From assembly GCA_903813345.2 (NCBI GenBank), contig CAIIXF020000009.1, positions 22,719,759-22,783,758 of the forward strand: a stretch of 64,000 nucleotides of DNA, given 5' to 3'. This stretch comes from Owenia fusiformis (lineage: Eukaryota; Annelida; Polychaeta; Sabellida; Oweniidae). Both the position numbers and the translations under genes were made by a program. A model generated the notes under the pieces. The model saw only the letters and a list, made by a program, of their open reading frames with translations. It ran no database searches and had not been told where the DNA came from. Of this stretch, positions 1 through 51,800 are shown piece by piece (within the stretch, counting starts at the first letter, position 1; each line of letters starts with the position of its first letter).

Positions 1-993
1 AAAATTCCCTATTTTGTCAATCTGAAATGTTTCATTGGCATTAAATTCCACTGTTTGAGAAAATATCGAATTGAATTCAATGTTAAATCAAATATTCACT
101 GTGCCTTTAATTTCACGGTCTAGCCTCTTCAGCGAAAATAGTGAAAATAAGGGGAATTTTAGAACACATCTCAGAGGTATAGCCAGGATCTAAAATTAGG
201 TGGGGCCAAATAATTAACAGATGAGGCAAAGTGAGGCAAAGAGGTATATGACCATATTTGGACTTCATTGAAAAATATGACAAAACGGATTTTTGCAATT
301 ATTTGATGAGGCAGTTGCTGGCATGTGTGGCTATATCCATTGTTTGACATTATTGCACTAAAACTCCACACATAATGCATGTATTTCATATCCTTTGCAA
401 TAGTGTGATTTCCCCCTTAAAGTCCCCGATAAATCGGGCTACGTATACCGCCGTGTTTACATTAGGGGATTAGAAGAGTTTACTTTTTATTTAGGTATGC
501 AAGCTACGTATATCAATATTAGGCCTTCATTCATGTACTCGTGTGCATGTAATCAGCATGCCCTTCAATATTATGTAAACCAGGCTATTCAAGTACTGTA
601 TAATGTACACTATTTATGTGTGTACTACATACATACAATACAATTCCCTGGGAAACAAAACACAAATACTTTTTATATGTTCAAAATGAGCCATTTGATT
701 GATGCAAACACTGAATAGCTTCATAAATAACATCTATAAGTATATCTAATAGTAATTTTTAATTTCAATGGTGAAACTTCCCTGGTTACGATTATATGGG
801 AAATCATCACGAGACGAAGACCGTTCGCCTTCCTGGCTTACCTCTGAATCGTGTACCCGGTAATCTCTTTATATAGTTTAGCGAGAGCGGTGCGCCTGCG
901 CAGTTTTAAACTTTGGCGCACACTTTAAGACAGCTTCATTTACAGCTGTATTTAATACAAGCCTCTGTATTTATTTTGCATATGCCAACTCAC
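1..993. other. ASH2L intron, no exon seen
   Basis: Searched on the minus strand for the next ASH2L exon (family sequence following TYKDK); none found, so the gene continues off the left end. A GC-richer patch at 780-920 has an NRF1-like palindrome (tgcgcctgcgcag), without other promoter evidence. Confidence 0.5.
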
Positions 994-14905
<13,912 letters not shown>

Positions 14906-15019
14906 ATTTTCAATCTGGAATGAATGAGTGGATGATGGAGTAATAAGTCAAAATCTCATACAAGTTACAAATGGCAGACTTCGGAACACATACCAACAGC
15001 ACTGGCATCTGGCTAATAC

Positions 15020-15160
15020 CATCCTCTGATCACAGGGCATCGGAATCCAGAATATCTTTTTTCTTTTTACCCCCTGCTATAACCAAGTTGGGGAAATGCT
15101 AACTGCTTATAGCAGGGGGGAAGAAGGAGGTATGGATTCTGGACACCTGCTTTGGAGGAT
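15020..15160. mobile_element. MITE with 9-bp flanking direct repeat
   Basis: Ends atcctctgatcacagg and cctgctttggaggat are imperfect inverted repeats. The inside has ccccctgctataac and gcttatagcaggggg. It is flanked by ggctaatac at 15011-15019 and 15162-15170, a likely target-site duplication of about 8-9 bp, as in hAT-like elements. A longer relative is at 27650-27905. Confidence 0.75.
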
Positions 15161-15702
15161 GGGCTAATACATGTATCTGTTAAATTTACTTTATAGTCAC
15201 CAGTTGAACCTAAAAAATATAAGGTCTGAAGCCTCTTATATTTTGATGCCTTTCCACCGTGTTAATTCTGAAAAAAATTATGAAAAATTAACATGGCTGA
15301 TATACCTCAAATTATAAGAGCGTAGTGTATATTGCACTAAAAACTAAATAATCTGAAATATATACAAATGTCTTCATGTGCAGTATGAATATGTTTTTCC
15401 AAATATCATTGGGCAATGGTCTTTGAATATCTTATTTTTTAGGTTCAACTGGTTACTATGAAGTATATTTAACAGACTTTAGCTTAACCTGAAATACAAG
15501 TTAGTATATCTTATTCGAACATGACTGTATTCACGCCTTCTATAAACTGTAAACAAAGACAACATTTCACCCGGGGTATATTCGCGAACAAAACCCCTGG
15601 TAATACGTGTAATGTGTGACGTCATAACGGCGTGCCGTAGCAATGGCGGACCATAATGAATATTCGAAACATTTTGGTGAGTTTTCATGTTCGAATCGTA
15701 AT

Positions 15703-15868
15703 ATAGACCTCAGAGCAGGTGTAATATTGTCGAATACACCCCTTAGGGCTAGGGACACAAGTTTTCGAACCTGTCACTCCCTTCGGTCGTTTGGGGTACA
15801 GAAAACGTTTGTGCCTAGCCCTGCAGGGTGTATTCGACAATATTACCCCTGCTCTTCGGTCTATATTT
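15703..15868. mobile_element. foldback element
   Basis: agagcaggtgtaatattgtc at about 15714 and its inverse gacaatattacccctgctct near 15835-15855 are the arms. Both also contain gaatacaccc and gggctaggcac words, with a centre of tcccttcggtcg. Confidence 0.75.
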
Positions 15869-15951
15869 CTTAATTACAGTACAGTGGGGATCATAAAGAA
15901 TTGCAAAAGCTATGAAAATTACATGCTGTCGCACATGTAATAAATTCTTAC

Positions 15952-16125
15952 CTCAGTGTATTCAGTGCTCTATTTTCTCCGTCTGAGTAAGTCCAAATAT
16001 AGTGGAATTTGTGTCCCTAATGACAAATAAGAACTTCAAAAGTTGAAGTGGATATTCACATGTTATGCCGACTCTTCAAATGTTGAGGTGATTTTGTCGC
16101 CCGATTGCGACGGAACGGAGGATTG
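15952..16125 (-). promoter_or_regulatory. ASH2L: probable non-coding first exon and promoter side of ASH2L
   Basis: On the minus strand a consensus donor, CTGAG|GTAAGA, follows 15952, and the next acceptor is just upstream of the ASH2L start codon. This makes a 5' UTR exon starting somewhere near 16060-16125. It has several CpGs and a CCAAT-type box (gattggct at 16121-16128), unlike the surrounding AT-rich DNA. The transcription start is inferred. Confidence 0.5.
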
Positions 16126-16127
16126 GC

Positions 16128-16227
16128 TCCCAGAATGCAACATGACACGTGCCAGCTTTCAAAATGCAGTTCCGCCATTTTGAAACCTGTCATGAGTAAA
16201 TACGTTAACTAATGTTGCATTCTGGGA
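16128..16227. promoter_or_regulatory. bidirectional promoter core with inverted ZNF143-type motifs
   Basis: TCCCAGAATGCAACA at 16128-16142 is repeated in exact inverse as TGTTGCATTCTGGGA at 16213-16227. The core CCCAGAATGCA is that of the ZNF143/Staf binding site, known at many divergent metazoan promoters. The pair lies between the 5' ends of ASH2L (leftward) and AAK1 (rightward). A cacgtg-like box (gacacgtgcc) lies between the arms. Confidence 0.6.
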
Positions 16228-16308
16228 GTCAACCGTCCTTGGATAACAAACATGGCGATTCATGAAAACACTCATTCGATTTGGTAGGGATTTATCCATT
16301 ATTTGCAG
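16228..16308 (+). promoter_or_regulatory. AAK1: probable non-coding first exon of AAK1 with a short upstream ORF
   Basis: A donor (TTTGCAG|GTATGA) follows 16308 and pairs with the acceptor just before the AAK1 start codon (catacag at 17350-17356). The exon would carry an 11-codon upstream ORF, ATGGCGATT...TAG at 16251-16286, which could dampen translation. The exact 5' end is not visible. Confidence 0.45.
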
Positions 16309-17367
16309 GTATGAAGCTTTTGGATTCATTTATTGTGCTACTTTAGTGAACGGGAATTATTTTTCTACCGCTTGGGAGAGTTTGAGACACGAAACTTGAA
16401 AATTAGCTCATTGTGACAACTTGTGAACGTTGAGTTTTATTTTTGTCCCCCACTGTATATGAGCTTTTTATGGGAGCTTTTCATTGTCTTTCATTCCAGC
16501 AGTATCTAAGACATCTATGGCAAAGCAGCTTGATATACAGCAGTCTGCGAACAACATAATGAATAAGTACAGTAGCCAAGATCAGAATGAAAGTAAGAAA
16601 GTGTTGTAAATGTACACCTGTGATCCAAAATGACTGAGTCAAACTCCTTTTCAACAATCAGAATCTCATTCTCATTCTCAGCAGTGTAAATCAATGAAAT
16701 TCAAATCTTCATCTTGTGTCAGTGTATCACTGTTCAGCATGATGCATAATGTAATGGTGTCATTTGATAGATATGTGGGTCATATATTGTTTGCAACTTT
16801 CTAATAAAGTTTAAATCGTGTAAACAAGACTCCATTCAGTAAATAAATGAAGGAAACTCACCACCTGTCAATGTTTATATTCTGGCAGGTCTCGTACATT
16901 CTCGTGACCTTGAACTTTACAGCTGTTTTGAAAATACTATTTCAATAAATTACCCTCTTTCACCTCACAAAAAGTATTAAACACATGCAAACTAATATAA
17001 CAGTTCAAATGGCTGAGAATGTTTTGCTATGACAGTCCGTAAAATGGGATCAAATGTACTTTCTAAAAAGAGTACCATTACTCATGGTCATGTGACCTTC
17101 CGCGAGAAGTGGAATTCGCCATTTTGGATCTCTCGGAAATCAAAATGAATTTAGTCAAAAATTTATGAAAATCTCGATTGATATCTTATATACAGCTATG
17201 TAAGCTGTATAGTCTTTATATCAGAATGATTCTTCAATAAATTAATAAATGTACATGACTCAAGTCTCTCAAAGATTGGAAGAAATTTATCTTCAAACTT
17301 GAAACTGAAATCAGTAAGAAAAAAGAGGTGGATCATCTTATTTGATTGACATACAGGAAGTGTAAAG

Positions 17368-42105
<24,738 letters not shown>

Positions 42106-42945
42106 TGCCAACTCATGTAGAATTATTATGTACAGTACATCATATAGATGTGTTCAAAACATTTTCGATCATTGTGTACAATATGTTGGATAATTGTCTA
42201 CAATATTGTCTACAATATATTGTTAACAATTTATTCTTATATGATTGTGTACAATATATTGGATAATTGTGTACAATTTATTGTATAATTGTGTACAATA
42301 TATTGTATAATTGTGTACAGTATATTGTATAATTGTGGACACAAGATAGCATAATTTGATTCATACCTCTGAAAATGTTTATATACACTATGTGAATGAC
42401 ATCGCATAAAGGCCTTAGGTTACAAATCTGTATATATATTTTCAGTCATGGCTTGGAGAATCATCCAAGAAAATATATCATTACTTGTGTAAATTCTGGG
42501 TCATGATTAATAGTATACGGGAAGATTGCATTAATCAGTGGGGCTGCCCAGGAAGTTAGGGGTTACCTTACTATATTTTGTCTTTAAAAGCTTACATGTA
42601 AAATGCTTCACTTATCATTATCTGTAGTCTAGACACTGGGTTAAATTGCTTGTTTATTGTTTGAAATAGCCATGTGGTTTGCTATGGTTTAGAATCTACA
42701 GGGAATGTTTCATTATATTCTGAATTCTAGCCTAAGCCTGGTGGCTTCATTAAAATATGTTTCATAAAATGATTTATTTAGTGCTAGAATTTATGTTAAA
42801 GTGGACACTGTAATGAGTACAGGGTGATCATAAAGTAAAATGAAATGTGCTCTATATAGTTTTGCACAAATTATGCTGATGAAATAGATGAATACACCAA
42901 ATTGATTAAAGATTATTTTATTATAATAAATAACAACCATTTGGA
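42106..42945 (+). other. 3' UTR of long AAK1 form
   Basis: Begins at the TAA at 42103-42105. It contains an array of about 21-bp units (see the repeat at 42170-42345). A polyadenylation signal AATAAA lies at 42925-42930. The true end is not determined. Confidence 0.45.
42170..42345. repeat. tandem repeat, unit about 21 bp (ataattgtgtacaatatatt)
   Basis: About seven diverged copies of a partly palindromic unit (TGTACA core, TATATTG) just after the AAK1 stop codon. It would be transcribed in the 3' UTR. Confidence 0.75.
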
Positions 42946-45840
42946 TTCATTGTTAAGATTTAGTAAACTTGAATTATTCTTGATGCTATCTGTGTATTTT
43001 GCATTGTTATTTGTTAGCATGTAATGCATTACCAATGAATTGTACATTAAGAAGCCATATCTAGTATTTGAGGTGTTATGCTGATCTTTTATGTATATGT
43101 ATTTTTTTGATATAATGATCGTTATGATTTCTCTTCTTTTTTGTTTGATACAAAACATACATTTGTGAAGTGACATGTTTTTGTGTTTCAATATGTGATT
43201 CAAAATTAGAAGTTCATTTGTGTGAACAAAAAATGTTAATATTAACAAATAATGATTGTGCCAAATATTGTAATTCATTGAAGCCTGGTAGCTTACATTG
43301 ATTGTGCTCAATGATTGATTGTGCTCATTGATTGTGCAACTGAATGATGCATCCAATAATTGATTGTGTCCATTGAATGTGTCCAATGATTATGGGAACA
43401 AGAAAACTTTGAGATAGTCATTGTTGAATAATTTTCATCCTCTTAAAATAAATTTTATGTCTCATGATCTACTTAAGTTTTCATAAATTTCCTTATGCAT
43501 ACCTTAGGCCATTGTACTTTAAACAGAACAATGAGAGTTTCCTCAACTCCCATAAGTTCTTTAGCAAGAATTTTGTTTCATACAATTTAACCTGTAGTAT
43601 TCCTGGTGGAACTGGTGGAACATCATCTCTTGCAACATAATTCTTTGATTTATTTAAATGCCTACTTACACCGATACCTTTTGTAGGCTCAAAACTGTTC
43701 ACTTTGTACATGTTTTACTGTATTAAGTATAGTTTGAAATAACTTCTTGAATTAACCTGCTGGTCAGATCAAGTAGAATTCGTAACTTGTGAATGTATTG
43801 TTTTCTCAAATGCCAGGTCACAAAAATCATGTGGCTTTATGTCATTGCAAAATATGTAAGTGTTTCTCAATGAACTATCTATTATGTTTTGCTTTGTTAC
43901 TATGTCAGTCTGTGTAAGGTGTCTTTGTATGTACTGATTCATATGTTTGCACAGTATGCCAGTTATGCCACAGGGATATTTGTGTCTCATATTGTGATAC
44001 TTTGTCTTTGGAATGTTGGAATGAATTCTAGGTCAAAAGCTATTCTAATAAGTGCCACACGTAGAGCAATAATTTAAAATGCTTAGTATGGAATTTGAAA
44101 ATGAAATTGTTAAATTGTGGCCCAATAATATTAAATACCAATATATGTTCCCTATCGAGGTCCATAATGTTATGATTTTGGACAAACTGAATTCAAAGAC
44201 TCGGCAAATTATGAGTGTATTACTAATACTTACAGAGACTCAATTGTGGTGAATAACACATCAAACAGTCCAAGATAAAGGTTAAAATAGAGTTAACTTT
44301 TGCAGATTAGCATTAAAAATTTCATAACCTAATTCAACACATCACAATGATCTCTATATCATAGATATATGAGCCAGGCCAAAGAAAAAGGGGTCTTATC
44401 ACAGATTTTTTCAATATTCTGATTTTTTGTTTATCTTAAGAAGCACAAAGAAACCTTTCAAATGAGCCATGGCTTATGTCATAACAATTTAGAGTCGGAT
44501 CTGAATTAAGCACATTTTCCTCTTAATCGTGGGCACATTTTTGGCTCTAGCACAATTTTAATTTTTGTGATAAGACCGGTTTTCCTATGGCCAGGCTCAT
44601 ATGATATACATGACCCTGACCCTCTAAGCTTTCCAATGGTACATTAGAACATTTGCTAAAATAGCGACATTCTTTTGACCCTATGCTCTACTAATAGTGA
44701 TGTCTGCCAAAAAGTATTAAATGAATTAAGGTTTGACCCACTGCCTCTCAAAGTCTATGGCACAAATTCTGAAAAAAGAAATGACCAAAAATTGTGGGAT
44801 TACTAGTAATCATAAGGCAAAATGTTTGACATTAAATGTCAATACTGTAGTTTGAATTATATTTTTTGAGAGACATCAGTTTTTTGGCTATAGTCCAAAA
44901 ATATTATGATTCTGTATAAAGCATGGGTAGTAAATTGATTCTTGTGCCTCGGTGATTATCGAGCAGATATTTGCAACCAAATTGAAAAATAAATGAATAT
45001 TAGAATTTACACAAAAACAATATATTTTGTTGTGTTTTAACTACAACCTGTAAATATGTTACATTGATTTTAATAAAAAAAGAAAAGTGGACTTTCACAA
45101 AATTACACAAAAATTAAACAGAACTTCAAAAATATACATCAAATAATACATGTTGTATTTGTAAATATTTATAATTTTATTAACAATATATACATATATA
45201 CAAAGGTATTCAAATAATATACCTTATTTTCATTGGACGGAATGCTTTATCACATAAATTGTAATCAATGGAATAGAATATATCACATACTGCAAAAGCA
45301 GAAAAAATGATTTAATGCTAAAATATCCTTGCAATACTTATATCTCTTTTTGAAATAAACATTGTGGATTTTGGCTAAATTACAGCCTGACAGCAGTTTT
45401 GCCGGAAGAAAACATAAAGAACTCATAATTTCAAAAAGTATCGCAGAAGTTGTCAAATGATTACAGACTTTAAATTACAGCCCAAAGAAACATGTTTTAA
45501 GTAAATTAATTTAGAGGTCACTTCAAATTGGACATTTCTTGGGGCGGTATGTTAGACTGAACAGCAGAAGGTATTTCTTGGGGTGGTAGCATTAGATTGA
45601 ACATTTAAAGAAGATGTTAAAGTGGATTGTTACATATATCAATTCTAGCACTAAATTTGGAGCTGACTTTTTAATTATAAAATTATTGTAAAAAAATTCA
45701 TGTCCTCTTCAATGGAATGTCAAGGCAGAAAGTTTTTCATTACTCATTTTCTGAATGTTAGAATTTTTATATATATTTTTCTCCAATACGACTATATATT
45801 TATAATACAATCTATTGCCTTCTCTTCAATTTTAATCTCA
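42946..45840. other. intergenic space between convergent AAK1 and EF-hand-like gene
   Basis: AT-rich. One 157-codon minus-strand frame at 42913-43386 is low-complexity and without motifs. A foldback element lies at 44363-44607. The EF-hand-like gene's 3' UTR should cover part of 45180-45840; no firm polyadenylation site was chosen. Confidence 0.5.
44363..44607. mobile_element. inverted-repeat MITE
   Basis: tatatgagccaggccaaaga and ggggtcttatcaca at 44365-44403 pair with gtgataagacc and atggccaggctcatatgata at 44568-44607. Confidence 0.8.
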
Positions 45841-48800
45841 CTATGGTTTACGCCATTCAAAGTGGGCAAGTTCATAGATTAAATCGCAAAATGCGATATA
45901 ATTGACATCATCCTTTCCTCCAACTTTAACATCAAATTTCTTGTATAAAAGTCCAAATTCCTGTTCGTTGACAAGAGATCCAAGTTCTAGTTCACTGAGG
46001 ACACGACGGAACTGTGATCTGGATACGGTTCCATTGTGTACTCTGTCATAATCCTCAAACAATGGGAATAGCTGCATTCTGTGCTTTCTCACCTGAAAGC
46101 AAGCATGAATATAATCAGGTATCACGTAAAGGCAAAGATTATAATTGCTCATTTACTGTCTCAATAAGCAATTTAGTTGAGAAAGATGACAGGAGAGTGC
46201 ATAGGAATTATAGTTATCTGCAAAAGAAATGCCTGTTTCTACTATTAGAATGAATAAAAGTCTCAAATTCACTGAACCTACCTTCTCTCCAATTCTCCTC
46301 ATGCAACTACTGATGAGCTCCTCAGCATCAGGGTCAAGGTTATTCTGTTCCCATTCCACAGGGGGTTTAAACTGCTCCACTGTTAGTAAAGGAGCCTTTT
46401 CCAGATTCTTGGTGGTGAAGATTGACTCGATTTCATCTGAGAACCGCAGGTATTCAACATAATCCGAATCTCCTTGGGACTGGTATCTGTCCTCGAGAAT
46501 TGCGATTTCTGATTCCTTGAGCTCAAATCGACAGAGATCCAAGGCACGACGGAATGATGCCTTCAGCATGCGTCCCATCCTTAGTTTGTCGTAATCTTTC
46601 ATGAATTCCAGCACTCGTATCCTCTCCTTACACACCTGGAGATGATCAACCAACATTTAAAGCATTTCAATATGTAATTTCTATTAATGAAACTTTTTGT
46701 GCATGCTAACAAGAAAATCAACAAAGGTATTTAAACAAATTCTGTGAATCTCTGAAATGAAGTCTTTTATGTTAAATGTTGTAATGTGACCTATTGAACT
46801 ACTATTTAAAATCAACATCTTAAAAGGCCTAAATATAAAAAATTATTGTGTACTCTCACGATGGAGAAAATGACCTTTCTGTGTTTCTAAGGAGTACAAT
46901 GTTCATGTGACTTTACAACTGTACAGCTATCAAAATTACAGCATACCTTAGTTTTAATTTTAGACAGAATTGCTTCCAGATCCCCAGCAGCATTAAGTTC
47001 TGGTAGAGATCCCTTCTTCTTCTGATTGGCCAACCTCAACTCACTGAGACGTTTACTGTACATAAACTCTGGTGTGACACTCGGCTGTAATTCCTCGAGA
47101 AAGCCAATATAATTAAACCCAGTGTCGTTACAGAATTTCGCCTCAAGTGCTGCCATCTCACCTTCAGTCGCATGTAACTCCAACATCGTTAAACATTGAC
47201 GGAACTGTACCCGGGTCACATGACCATTGTTATGCTTATCAAAATCTTGGAATACAGGTTTAGCAAGAACTCGTCTTTGATTGGCTCTTTGGCGGAGACG
47301 CTCCATGACGGATTCAAACAGATCTTTGTGATCATCTGAGGCATTCTCCCACTTTATAGTGCCAGGTTTAGGAACCCGGAAGATCTCTTGTGGAGGGACC
47401 TGTAGACAGGGGTCTTTTTCAAGGTTAGGCTGTGTGAATACTGCAATCAGACCACAATAAGAATCACTTTTCACATGAGGGCTTTTGAGAAAGTAAGTGC
47501 TATTTAAAGTTCATGGTTTCTAGGGTAAGCAAGCATACAGGGAAACCATGTACTAAAGGTGTTCATTTCACCATTTGTCAAAGTACTTCGATACAAAGCC
47601 ATTGGCTACACACTGTCTATTATGAAAAGAATTTTCCCTAAATCTTAATTATCCAGCTTTGATTTAAAATAATGAACCTACCGCTCTCAATATCCCAAAG
47701 GAATTTTGTCCAGAGCACTTGGTCGGCTTTCACTGGGTTCTGATAATAGTCCTGTAGGGCTTGGAACTGTTTAGAGTCCAGGTCATGTTGTCCCAGTTTA
47801 CTGAGTCCCAGGAGTCCAAGTCCCCTCCTGAACTGCTGCTTGCTAATAGAGCCATTCCTCAGAGGGTCGTAGTCTTGGAAATACTCATTTACCTATTGAA
47901 GTAAAGTGACATTGTGGTTAATACATCTATTGTTAATGATTCAATAAAAAACTCTAAATTGTATTTTTGCATCAAACCCCTGTATCTTCCATTGTATCTC
48001 TAACTTAGAGCACAAATAGGAGGGGGTACCATCATCAAAAAGCATACAAAAAATGTACAATACACTAACTACAATGCACATCCATTATGGTGATTGACTT
48101 TAACAACCCTACCCTGAGTCTATTCTTCGAGACATGGTCTCTGATACGAGCCATGAGGTCATCAAAGCTAATATCACTGTAATCAATCTTTTCTTCAGGC
48201 TTGGGGGCCCGGTCCTGTGGGGTCAGGATTGACTCTTTCTCGGGAGGGTGCATAGTGAAACCAACATATTCTGAAAGACACATTGAAATTTATTAGAACG
48301 TCATATTTTTGGAGACTTGGTTTTTCAAATCAATTTATTTGAAAATCAAAGTATGAAGAATGAAGGTGAAGGACAAGTGTTTAAATGACTGAAATGATTT
48401 CTTATGCAGAAATGGCACAGTGAAACATATCTAAACACTCTTTTTCCAAACACCTTTCTATGTAAACACCTTTTCTTTAATCATCTCCACTTGATTCAGA
48501 TACTTTAGAAACCTTAAAATATGAACACCTGCTAATCTGAACACCTTTGTGCAGTCCCAGGGGCGGTCGAATTAGACAAGTTTTACTGTATATATTTCAT
48601 ACCTTGATCCACTGACTGTACAAATGCAGGATAGTTGACATCTGAGGAGTATGGATCTTCAAACTTGCGACACAACAGTTTCATGTCCTCAGCAGACACA
48701 TTCAGGCTGAGGAAGTGGAGGATACGTGCAAACTGAGGCTTTGTCACAATCCTAGTGTAATTCTTACCCTGAAAACAACAGAATTTATAACAGTGTTGAA

Positions 48801-51800
48801 GGGTTGGCTAAGGTCATGTACATTATGCTAGTATACATCAATGCCTGCCTGACCACCTTTGAAATAATAACTTATTATTGAGTTTATCATGAACTTCAGA
48901 ACTCTGTAAAGTAAAATACTGACCTGTATTTTTTTACACTACAAACCCTCCAAATACTATAAAGTTCAGTATACCAATCAAATATAAAATAGCTTTGGTT
49001 TATAAGTTACAATTTTTAATTATATGTTGTGTATATATTGTGAGGCTTTTCAGGCCCGTAGCCAGGATCTGCCAAGGGGGGATTCAGTTTTCAAAAATTT
49101 CCAGGGGGGTTCACATTTGACAATTTTGGCCCAAATATGGCTAAAATCCCTTGAGAAGTGCTCAAAATGGTGAAAAACTGCATGGTTTTGAAGGTGTTTT
49201 GGCCAGGGGTGAGGGGGGGGGGGGGTTCGCCCGAACCCTGCGAACCCCCCTGGCTACGGGCCTGCTTTTCTATAGCTTACCCTATCATAATCTTTGAAGT
49301 ACTGGTACATCATGAGGCGCCTCTTCCTGACTTGATCACTCAGGGTCTGTAGGACTTGGTTCAGCCTTGCCTCTTCTGCCTCAGTCAATGGGGCAAGTGT
49401 CCTAGAGAGTGCACCCCTTGGTGGCCTGCTCACTTCCTGCAATGGCTTCTTTTCTAAGTCTGGGACATTGAAGGCTGCAAAATAAATGTTACATCAAAAT
49501 CTTTTCATTTCTGGAAGTGACATAAAATGATTACTGTAATAATATTAAATGAAACATCAGCCAAATGTACTACTTATTGTTGGGAATATGGTTCTGTTGT
49601 TCAGTGTGCATGCTTGTTAACAGCCAGAATGCAATGGCACTGTCGACAAATGCTCAAACTTAATGTACTTACCATTCTCCATAGCATCACAGAACTCCTT
49701 ATATCTGATACGTGTATCTGGATTCTTGTAGAACTCCGCCACACGCTGGATCTCATTCCTCGTCAACTGAGCCTCCTTTCCAATAGCCAATGTCAAACCA
49801 CATACAAACTGATTCTCAGTGATAACTCCACTCTTCAACTTATCATGATCTTTGAAAAACTCAATTGTACGAACTCCATGTTTGTAGACAGCAACCATTA
49901 TGCGATCAAAGATTGCTTGGAATGTTGCATCTGCTCCAGGTGTTGCGGTGATAAAATCACTGATGTTTGATGTCTGTGGGAGTGATGTATCTGGGGCATC
50001 CATTCTCTGACCAATCGCTACGAGGTCATGGTGGAGGTTAAGATAATTGAGCAAGCCAGGGCGGTCAGGATCTTGGTATTTACGCACCAGCAAATGAACC
50101 TCTTTCTCATCCACATCATCGGGCCCAGGGAAATTTCTGTAGAACTGAAAATACACAATGTTATAATTATTTGATGTCAGGAATAAAGTTATCGCTTACA
50201 TAGGCCTAATGCATTTTATATAGATCAATGAACTGCTTGAAAGCAATTTTTGTTTTAATCAATCATTATTTGACTCTGCATATCACATGTACAAAAAAAA
50301 TCATTCAAAGACATTTAAGAAAATCTCAAAGTTCAATCATCCCATTAATACTACATTCTAGAATATTCTTTATTACCTGACTTTCAGTGACAACTCCTAT
50401 ATGATGTCTGTCGAAATCCCTGTAACTTGTCCTAAGATTGATGCCGTGATATTTGTAAAACTGCTGCATCCTCTCAAGAAGGTTCTCAATACGCTTCTCA
50501 GATGCTGGACTCAAAGGGCGAATAGATCGCATTGTACCAAGGCTAATAAAAACAATTGTTAAACATAATTATTGTACAGGGCATGTTCAATTTTAGAGAC
50601 TATAGTTACTGTATTATTTTGATTGAAAGCTGAATAAATATGTTTTCAGAGGTTTTGCAAATATATAATATCAAATATTTATTTTGTATTGATATATGAT
50701 AGAGGAATCATTTGGGATTGTATCATATTGCTATAACCCAACTTAAGACTTTTTCTGATCCCATTAATTAGAAAACAGATCAGGCTAAATCAAAAATAAT
50801 AGCCCTTAATTGACATATAGCCTTGTTAAAATATAGACTATCTATATCCCGGGGTCGTTATATGTGTAAAAGTGCAAGATGACATTGAATTGAATCCTGT
50901 CTGTAACAAGTGAATGTTTTCAGCAAAGAATGTTCACTCTACATAGGTTTTACTTTATTTGATTAATTAACAAAGCTTTTTATTGATATAGTATAAAAGT
51001 GTATATACTCACAATTCTTGGGGTTCAACTTTTTGTGTGACAGGATTCATAGACATGTCTCCTGCATCAAAAGGTCGCTCTATGACATCACAGAAAGCTT
51101 TATAGTTCATATACTCCGTGCCATTACGCTTCAATTTGTATTTCTGTGCCAGGAGTGCCTCTTGTTCATTGGTAAGCTTCACCTCAAGGTTTTGCCAGAG
51201 CACCCGGAAAAACTGTGTTTCTGTACAGGAAGAAATGCATGCTTATTATGTGTTACTGAGGGCAAACACTACAGGGTGTTCCAAAAGTAACAGGACTGGT
51301 GCTGGCATTTTGTTAAATATGCACCAATCGTCTTCAACATTTTACATAATGTACTTCCATATATCGTTACTAAAACTGCAAAGTTTTGACAAAAAATATG
51401 AAACTCGGGTAGAGTTATGGTTGCTATGGTAACATGACATCACAATACCCGGGGCAACATTCCACGCAGAAAGTTACATTAAGACAGAAAGAGACATTAA
51501 GCATTTTGTACATCCCATATCAAAGTTGAAATGCAACAACTGGTGGGAATGACATTTGTTTTACATAATTTGATATTCCTATGTATCCCCTACTTTGAAA
51601 AATAGGCTCCTCTTTTGTCAGTAGAAGAGTAGCACTCTGTATCCATGACTCAAACACATGAGTGAACCCATTTGAGGACATGTCACGCATGGTCGATTGA
51701 ACAACTTGGAGAAGGTCATTCTCATCTTTAAAGATCTTACAGCACTGATTAGCATTCCATTCCCCATGTAAGTAAAAATTGGATGTTGCATTATCAGAAG

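Noticed and set aside
800-920. A promoter at the GC-richer patch with an NRF1-like palindrome
   Set aside because: No gene start follows on either strand; single motif match inside an intron.
42913-43386. 157-codon minus-strand frame
   Set aside because: Asn/Ile/Tyr/Lys-rich as expected from AT-rich DNA, no motif, overlaps the AAK1 3' region.
49527-49970. 147-codon plus-strand frame
   Set aside because: Mostly antisense of the EF-hand-like exon 50144-49673.
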